Below, piece after piece: positions 55,501 through 64,000 of a DNA stretch of 64,000 nucleotides. A program made the translations under genes and the position numbers. The DNA is from Lepidurus packardi (lineage: Eukaryota > Arthropoda > Branchiopoda > Notostraca > Triopsidae): contig JAKZAN010000001.1 in NCBI GenBank assembly GCA_023053545.1, positions 2,748,565 to 2,812,564 on the forward strand. The letters are read 5' to 3'. Each line of letters opens with the position of its first letter. Within the stretch, counting starts at the first letter, position 1. Under the pieces are notes generated by a model that was not told the DNA's origin, searched no databases, and saw only the letters and a list, made by a program, of their open reading frames with translations.

Positions 55501-58500
55501 TGAAATAAGTCAGTAATTCATTAATTAAGTCCGTAATTCATGAATTAAGTCAGTAATTCATGAATTAAATCAGTAATTCATGAATTAAGTCAGCAATTCA
55601 TTAATTAAATCAGTATTTCATGAATTAAATCAGTAATTCATGAATTAAGTCACAATTCATTAATTAAATCAGTAATTCATGAATTAAGTCAGTAATTCAT
55701 TAATTAAGTCAGTAATTCACGAAGTAAGTCAGCATTTCATGAATTAAGTCAGTAATTCAATAATTAAATCAGAAATTAATTATTTATGTTATGAATTAAT
55801 TAGTTAAGTCAATAATTCATGAATTAAGTCCGTAATTCATGAATTAAGTCCGTAATTCATGAATTAAGTCCGTAGTTCATGAAATAAGTCAGTAATTCAA
55901 TAATTAAGTCAGGAATTCATGAATTAAGTCAGTAATTCAATAATTAAATCAGAAATAATTATTTATGAAATGAATTAATTAATTAAGTCCGTAATTCATG
56001 AATTAAGTCCGTAATTCATGAATTAAGTCCGTAATTCATGAATTAAGTCAGTAATTCATTAATTAAGTCAGTAATTCATGAATTAAGTCAGCAATTCATT
56101 AATTAAGTCAGTAATTCATGAATTAAGTCAGTAATTCATGAATTAAATCAGTAATTCATGAATTAAGTCAGCAATTCATTAATTAAATCAGTAATTCATG
56201 AATTAAATCAGTAATTCATGAATTAAGTCAGCAATTCATTAATTAAATCAGTAATTCATGAATTAAGTCAGTAATTCATTAATTAAGTCAGTAATTCATG
56301 AATTAAGTCAGTAATTCATGAAGTAAGTCAGTAATTCATGAATTAATTCAGTAATTCATGAATTAAGTCCGTAGTTCATGAAATAAGTCAGTAATTCAAT
56401 AATTAAGTCAGGAATTCATGAATTAAGTCAGGAATTCAATAATTCAATCAGAAATTAATTATTTATGTTATGAATTAATTAATTAAGTCAGTAATTCATT
56501 AATTAAGTCCGTAATTCATGAATTATGTCCGTAATTCATGAATTAAGTCAGTAATTCATGAATTAAGTCAGTAATTCATGAATTAAGTCAGTAATTCATG
56601 AATTAAGTCAGTAATTCAGGAATTAAGTCAGTAATTCATGAATTAAATCAGCAATTCATTAATTAAATCAGCAATTAATTAATTAAATCAGTAATTCATG
56701 AATTAAGTCAGTAATTCATTAATTAAGCCAGTAATTCACGAAGTAAGTCAGTATTTCATGAATTAAGTCAGTAATTCATGAATTAAGTCCGTAGTTCATG
56801 AAATAAGTCAGTAATTCAATAATTAAGTCAGGAATTCATGAATTAAGTCAGTAATTCAATAATTAAATCAGAAATTAATTATTTATGTTAGGAATTAATA
56901 AATTAATTCAGTAATTCATGAATTAAGTCCGTAATTCATGAATTAATTAACTAAGTCAGTAATTCATGAATTAAGTCCTTAGTTCATGAAATAAGTCAGT
57001 AATTCATTAATTAAGTCCGTAATTCATGAATTAAGTCAGTAATTCATGAATTAAATCAGTAATTCATGAATTAAGTCAGCAATTCATTAATTAAATCAGT
57101 ATTTCATGAATTAAATCAGTAATTCATGAATTAAGTCAGCAATTCATTAATTAAATCAGTAATTCATGAATTAAGTCAGTAATTCATTAATTAAGTCAGT
57201 AATTCACGAAGTAAGTCAGCATTTCATGAATTAAGTCAGTAATTCAATAATTAAATCAGAAATTAATTATTTATGTTATGAATTAATTAGTTAAGTCAAT
57301 AATTCATGAATTAAGTCCGTAATTCATGAATTAAGTCCGTAATTCATGAATTAAGTCCGTAGTTCATGAAATAAGTCAGTAATTCAATAATTAAGTCAGG
57401 AATTCATGAATTAAGTCAGTAATTCAATCATTAAATCAGAAATAATTATTTATGAAATGAATTAATTAATTAAGTTCGTAATTCATGAATTAAGTCCGTA
57501 ATTCATGAATTAAGTCCGTAATTCATGAATTAAGTCAGTAATTCATTAATTAAGTCAGTAATTCATGAATTAAGTCAGCAATTCATTAATTAAGTCAGTA
57601 ATTCATGAATTAAGTCAGTAATTCAGGAATTAAGTCAGTAATTCATGAATTAAATCAGCAATTCATTAATTAAATCAGCAATTCATTAATTAAATCAGTA
57701 ATTCATGAATTAAGTCAGTAATTCATTAATTAAGCCAGTAATTCACGAAGTAAGTCAGTATTTCATGAATTAAGTCAGTAATTCATGAATTAAGTCCGTA
57801 GTTCATGAAATAATCAGTAATTCAATAATTAAGTCAGGAATTCATGAATTAAGTCAGTAATTCAATAATTAAATCAGAAATTAATTATTTATGTTAGGAA
57901 TTAATAAATTAATTCAGTAATTCATGAATTAAGTCCGTAATTCATGAATTAATTAACTAAGTCAGTAATTCATGAATTAAGTCCTTAGTTCATGAAATAA
58001 GTCAGTAATTCATTAATTAAGTCCGTAATTCATGAATTAAGTCAGTAATTCATGAATTAAATCAGTAATTCATGAATTAAGTCAGCAATTCATTAATTAA
58101 ATCAGTATTTCATGAATTAAATCAGTAATTCATGAATTAAGTCAGCAATTCATTAATTAAATCAGTAATTCATGAATTAAGTCAGTAATTCATTAATTAA
58201 GTCAGTAATTCACGAAGTAAGTCAGCATTTCATGAATTAAGTCAGTAATTCAATAATTAAATCAGAAATTAATTATTTATGTTATGAATTAATTAGTTAA
58301 GTCAATAATTCATGAATTAAGTCCGTAATTCATGAATTAAGTCCGTAATTCATGAATTAAGTCCGTAGTTCATGAAATAAGTCAGTAATTCAATAATTAA
58401 GTCAGGAATTCATGAATTAAGTCAGTAATTCAATCATTAAATCAGAAATAATTATTTATGAAATGAATTAATTAATTAAGTTCGTAATTCATGAATTAAG

Positions 58501-61500
58501 TCCGTAATTCATGAATTAAGTCCGTAATTCATGAATTAAGTCAGTAATTCATTAATTAAGTCAGTAATTCATGAATTAAGTCAGCAATTCATTAATTAAG
58601 TCAGTAATTCATGAATTAAGTCAGTAATTCAGGAATTAAGTCAGTAATTCATGAATTAAATCAGCAATTCATTAATTAAATCAGCAATTCATTAATTAAA
58701 TCAGTAATTCATGAATTAAGTCAGTAATTCATTAATTAAGCCAGTAATTCACGAAGTAAGTCAGTATTTCATGAATTAAGTCAGTAATTCATGAATTAAG
58801 TCCGTAGTTCATGAAATAAGTCAGTAATTCAATAATTAAGTCAGGAATTCATGAATTAAGTCAGTAATTCAATAATTAAATCAGAAATTAATTATTTATG
58901 TTAGGAATTAATAAATTAATTCAGTAATTCATGAATTAAGTCCGTAATTCATGAATTAATTAACTAAGTCAGTAATTCATGAATTAAGTCCGTAGTTCAT
59001 GAAATAAGTCAGTAATTCATTAATTAATTCCGTAATTCATGAATTAAGTCAGTAATTCATGAATTAAATCAGTAATTCATGAATTAAGTCAGCAATTCAT
59101 TAATTAAATCAGTATTTCATGAATTAAATCAGTAATTCATGAATTAAGTCAGCAATTCATTAATTAAATCAGTAATTCATGAATTAAGTCAGTAATTCAT
59201 TAATTAAGTCAGTAATTCACGAAGTAAGTCAGCATTTCATGAATTAAGTCAGTAATTCAATAATTAAATCAGAAATTAATTATTTATGTTATGAATTAAT
59301 TAGTTAAGTCAATAATTCATGAATTAAGTCCGTAATTCATGAATTAAGTCCGTAATTCATGAATTAAGTCCGTAGTTCATGAAATAAGTCAGTAATTCAA
59401 TAATTAAGTCAGGAATTCATGAATTAAGTCAGTAATTCAATCATTAAATCAGAAATAATTTTTAATTAAGTCCGTAATTCATGAATTAATTAACTAAGTC
59501 AGTAATTCATGAATTAAGTCCGTAATTCATGAATTAATTAACTAAGTCAGTAATTCATGAATTAAGTCCGTAATTCATGAATTAATTAACTAAGTCAGTA
59601 ATTCATGAATTAAGTCCGTAATTCATGAATTAAGTCCGTAATTCATGAGTTAAGTCCGTAATTCATGAATTAAGTCAGTAATTCATGAATTAAGTCAGTA
59701 ATTCATGAATTAAGTCAGTAATTCATGAATTAAGTCAGTAATTCATGAATTAAGTCATTAATTCATGAATTAAATCAGTAATTCATGAAATAAGTCAGTA
59801 ATTCAATAATTAAGTCAGGAATTCTTGAATTAAGTCAGTAATTCAATAATTCAATCAGAAATTAATTATTTATGTTATGAATTAATTAATTAAATCAGTA
59901 ATTCATGAATTAAGTCAGTAAATCATGAATTAAGTCAGCAATTCGTAAACTAAGTCAGTAATTCATGAATTTAGTCAGTTTTTAATGAATTAAGTCAGCA
60001 ATTCGTAAACTAAGTCAGTAATTCATGAATTTAGTCAGTTTTTAATGAATTAAGTCAGTAATTCATGAATTAAGTCCGTAGTTCATGAAATAAGTCAGTA
60101 ATTAAATAATTAAGTCAGGAATTCATGAATTAAGTCAGTAATTCAATAATTAAATCAGAAATTCATGAATTAAATCAGTAATTCATGAATTAAGTCAGCA
60201 ATTCATTAATTAAATCAGTATTTCATGAATTAAATCAGTAATTCATTAATTAAGTCAGCAATTCATTAATTAAATCAGTAATTCATGAATTAAGTCAGTA
60301 ATTCATTAATTAAGTCAGGAATTCATGAATTAAGTCAGTAATTCATGAAGTAAGTCAGTAATTCATGAATTAAGTCAGTAATTCATGAATTAAGTCCGTA
60401 GTTCATGAAATAAGTCAGTAATTCAATAATTAAGTCAGGAATTCATGAATTAAGTCAGTAATTCAATAATTAAATCAGAAATTAATTATTTATGTTAGGA
60501 ATTAATTAACTAAGTCAGTAATTCATGAATTAAGTCCGTAGTTCTTGAAATAAGTCAGTAATTCATAAATTAAGTCCGTAATTCATGAATTAAGTCAGTA
60601 ATTCATGAATTAAATCAGTAATTCATGAATTAAGTCAGCAATTCATTAATTAAATCAGTAATTCATGACTTAAGTCAGTAATTCATTATTTAAGTCAGTA
60701 ATTCACGAAGTAAGTCAGTATTTCATGAATTAAGTCAGTAATTCATGAATTAAGTCCGTAGTTCATGAAATAAGTCAGTAATTCGATAATTAAGTCAGGA
60801 AATCATGAATTAAGTCAGTAATTCAATAATTAAATCAGAAATTAATTATTTATGTTAGGAATTAATAATTTAAGTCAGTAATTCATGAATTAAGTCCGTA
60901 ATTCATGAATTAGGTCAGTAATTCATGAATTAAGTCAGTAATTCATGAATTAAGTCAGTAATTCATGAATTAAGTCAGTAATTCATGAATTAAGTCAGTA
61001 ATTCATGAATTAAGTCAGTAATTCATGAAATAAGTCAGTAATTCAATAATTAAGTCAGGAATTCTTGAATTAAGTCAGTAATTCAATAATTCAATCAGAA
61101 ATTAATTATTTATGTTATGAATTAATTAATTAAATCAGTAATTCATGAATTAAGTCAGTAAATCATGAATTAAGTCAGCAATTCATAAACTAAGTCAGTA
61201 ATTCATGAATTTAGTCAGTTTTTAATGAATTAAGTCAGTAATTCATGAATTAAGTCCGTAGTTCATGAAATAAGTCAGTAATTCAATAATTAAGTCAGGA
61301 ATTCATGAATTAAGTCAGTAATTCATTAATTAAGTCAGTAATTCACGAAATAAGTCAGTATTTCATGAATTAAGTCAGTAATTCATGAATTAAGTCCGTA
61401 GTTCATGAAATAAGTCAGTAATTCGATAATTAAGTCAGGAATTCATGAATTAAGTCAGTAATTCAATAATTAAATCAGAAATTAATTATTTATGTTATGA

Positions 61501-64000
61501 ATTAATTAATTAAGTCAGTAATTCATTAATTAAGTCCGTAATTCATGAATTAAGTCCGTAATTCATGAGTTAAGTCCGTAATTCATGAATTAAGTCAGTA
61601 ATTCATGAATTAAGTCAGTAATTCATGAATTAAGTCATTAATTCATGAATTAAATCAGTAATTCATGAATTAAGTCCGTAATTCATGAAATAAGTCAGTA
61701 ATTCAATAATTAAGTCAGGAATTCTTGAATTAAGTCAGTAATTCAATAATTCAATCAGAAATTAATTATTTATGTTATGAATTAATTAATTAAATCAGTA
61801 ATTCATGAATTAAGTCAGTAAATCATGAATTAAGTCAGCAATTCAAAAACTAAGTCAGTAATTCATGAATTTAGTCAGTTTTTAATGAATTAAGTCAGTA
61901 ATTCATGAATTAAGTCCGTAGTTCATGAAATAAGTCAGTAATTAAATAATTAAGTCAGGAATTCATGAATTAAGTCAGTAATTCATGAATTAAGTCAGTA
62001 ATTCATGAATTAAGTCCGTAGTTCATGAAATAAGTCAGTAATTCGATAATTAAGTCAGGAATTCATGAATTAAGTCAGTTATTCAATAATGAAATCAGAA
62101 ATTAATTAAGTTATGTTATGAATTAATTAATTAAGTCAGGAATTCATGAATTAAGTCAGCAATTCAATAATTAAATCAGAAATTAATTATTTATGTTATG
62201 AATTAATTAATTAAGTCAGTAATTCATGAATTAAGTCCGTAATTCAAGAATTAAGTCCGTAATTCATGAGTTAAGTCCGTAATTCATGAATTAAGTCAGT
62301 AATTCATGAATTAAGTCAGTAATTCATGAATTAAGTCAGTAATTCATGAATTAAGTCAGTAATTCATGAATTAAGTCATTAATTCATGAATTAAATCAGT
62401 AATTCATGAATTAAGTCAGTAATTCATGAATTAAGTCCGTAATTCATGAAATAAGTCAGTAATTCAATAATTAAGTCCGTAATTCTTGAATTAAGTCAGT
62501 AATTCAATAATTCAATCAGAAATTAATTATTTATGTTATGAATTAATTAATTAAATCAGTAATTCATGAATTAAGTCAGTAAATCATGAATTAAGTCAGC
62601 AATTCATAAACTAAGTCAGTAATTCATGAATTTAGTCAGTTTTTAATGAATTAAGTCAGTAATTCATGAATTAAGTCCGTAGTTCATGAAATAAGTCAGT
62701 AATTAAATAATTAAGTCAGGAATTCATGAATTAAGTCAGTAATTCATTAATTAAGTCAGTAATTCACGAAATAAGTCAGTATTTCATGAATTAAGTCAGT
62801 AATTCATGAATTAAGTCCGTAGTTCATGAAATAAGTCAGTAATTCGATAATTAAGTCAGGAATTCATGAATTAAGTCAGTAATTCAATAATGAAATCAGA
62901 AATTAATTAAGTTATGTTCTGAATTAATTAATTAAGTCAGTAATTCATGAATTAAGTCAGTAATTCAATAATGAAATCAGAAATTAATTATTTATGTTAT
63001 GAATTAATTAATTAAGTCAGTAATTCATGAATTAAGTCCGTAATTCATGAATTAAGTCCGTAATTCATGAATTAAGTCCGTAATTCATGAATTAAGTCAG
63101 TAATTCATGAATTAAGCCAGTAATTCATTAATTAAGTCAGTAAATCATGAAATAAGTCTGTAATTCATAAACTAAGTCAGTAATTCATGAATTAAGTCAG
63201 TAATTCATGAATTAAGTCAGTAATTCATGAATTAAGTCATTAATTCATGAATTAAATCAGTAATTCATGAATTAAGTCAGGAATTCATGAATTAAGTCCC
63301 TAATTCATGAAATAAGTCAGTAATTCAATAATTAAGTCAGGAATTCATGAATTAAGTCAATAATTCAATAATTCAATCAGAAATTAATTATTTATGTTAT
63401 GAATTAATTAATTAAGTCAGTAATTCATGAATTAAGTCCGTAATTCATGAATTATGTCCGTAATTCATGAATTAAGTCAGTAATTCATAAATTAAGTCAG
63501 TAATTCATGAATTAAGTCAGTAATTCATGAACTAAGTCAGTAATTCATGAATTAAGTCAGTAATTCATGAATTAAATCAGTAATTCATGAATTAAGTCAG
63601 CAATTCATTAATTAAATCAGTAATTCATGAATTAAGTCAGTAATTCAATAATTAAGTCAGGAATTCATGAATTAAGTCAATAATTCAATAATTCAATCAG
63701 AAATTAATTATTTATGTTATGAATTAATTAATTAAGTCAGTAATTCATGAATTAAGTCCGTAATTCATGAATTATGTCCGTAATTCATGAATTAAGTCAG
63801 TAATTCATAAATTAAGTCAGTAATTCATGAATTAAGTCAGTAATTCATGAACTAAGTCAGTAATTCATGAATTAAGTCAGTAATTCATGAATTAAATCAG
63901 TAATTCATGAATTAAGTCAGCAATTCATTAATTAAATCAGTAATTCATGAATTAAGTCAGTAATTCATGAATTTAGTCAGGAATTCATGAATTAAGTCAG
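49592..64000. repeat. AT-rich satellite, 20-bp monomer with palindromic core and higher-order repeats
   Basis: About 720 tandem copies of TAATTCATGAATTAAGTCAG run to the window end. The first 14 bases are a perfect palindrome; AGTCAG is the spacer. Variants include GTCCG, CAATTCATTAATT, GAATTC and a diverged 40-bp block with AATTATTTATGTTATG that recurs every few hundred bases. Higher-order periods are visible: an exact-looking 420-bp repeat at about 51.8-52.6 kb and landmark TTAATTAACTAAG at 52781, 54129, 55457, 56943, 57949 and 58956 (spacings 1348, 1328, 1486, 1006, 1007), then three times at 48-bp spacing at 59486-59590. No coding, no transposon and no telomeric TTAGG-type repeat inside. 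Confidence 0.98.

Noticed and set aside
49592..64000. CRISPR or telomere repeat
   Set aside because: Monomers are contiguous 20-bp AT-rich repeats without spacers and lack TTAGG or similar telomere motifs.

Overview
The window is eukaryotic, most likely from an arthropod or other invertebrate. The evidence is nested metazoan-type transposons (BEL/Pao, Ty3/gypsy with an insect-errantivirus-like envelope, non-LTR LINEs, Tc1, hAT, pogo/Tigger, PIF/Harbinger), short GT-AG introns (45-68 bp) and long AT-rich satellite. I see no host housekeeping gene, tRNA or rRNA. It reads as heterochromatin: a transposon nest (1-49.6 kb) with a gene-derived tandem array inside it (19.6-30.4 kb), followed by pure satellite (49.6-64 kb).

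Layout. 1-5.9 kb: BEL/Pao element, one stop in pol, then its LTR-like 3' end. 5.9-7.5 kb: 3' part of a second BEL/Pao. 7.5-8.6 kb: 5'-truncated LINE (LINE C). 8.6-10.3 kb: gypsy RT/RNase H fragment. 10.3-11.9 kb: Tc1 transposase with introns, whose C-terminal part lies inverted downstream of a palindrome. 11.9-12.1 kb: TA/GA microsatellite. 12.2-19.5 kb: LINE A with ORF1 and ORF2, split by a hAT element with a clear 8-bp target duplication. 19.6-30.4 kb: about 18 tandem units of ~597 bp. 30.4-36.8 kb: LINE B, split by a Tigger element with an intact transposase frame. 37.2-39.4 kb: PIF/Harbinger transposase facing a spliced Myb/SANT-like gene. 39.9-48.2 kb: gypsy/errantivirus-like element with LTR, PBS, gag, pol and an envelope-like region in frame with integrase. 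48.3-49.6 kb: minus-strand BEL/Pao gag with PBS. 49.6-64 kb: 20-bp satellite.

The most unusual item is the 597-bp array. Each unit carries two exon-like blocks (63 and 45 codons, both phase 0, split by a 57-bp intron-like stretch). Joined, they resemble the Myb domain of the telomere protein Rap1/TERF2IP. All exon-1 length changes keep the frame, but several units have lost a splice donor or gained an exon-2 stop, so the array may be a gene-derived satellite rather than a working gene. Other strong observations are a covarying stem-loop at LINE 3' ends, a TGATG stop/start overlap in LINE A, two local inverted duplications, an exact 76-bp templated duplication at a transposon junction, and a satellite built on a 14-bp palindrome with about 1.0-1.5 kb higher-order repeats.

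Family names rest on motifs recognised by eye; no database search was run.
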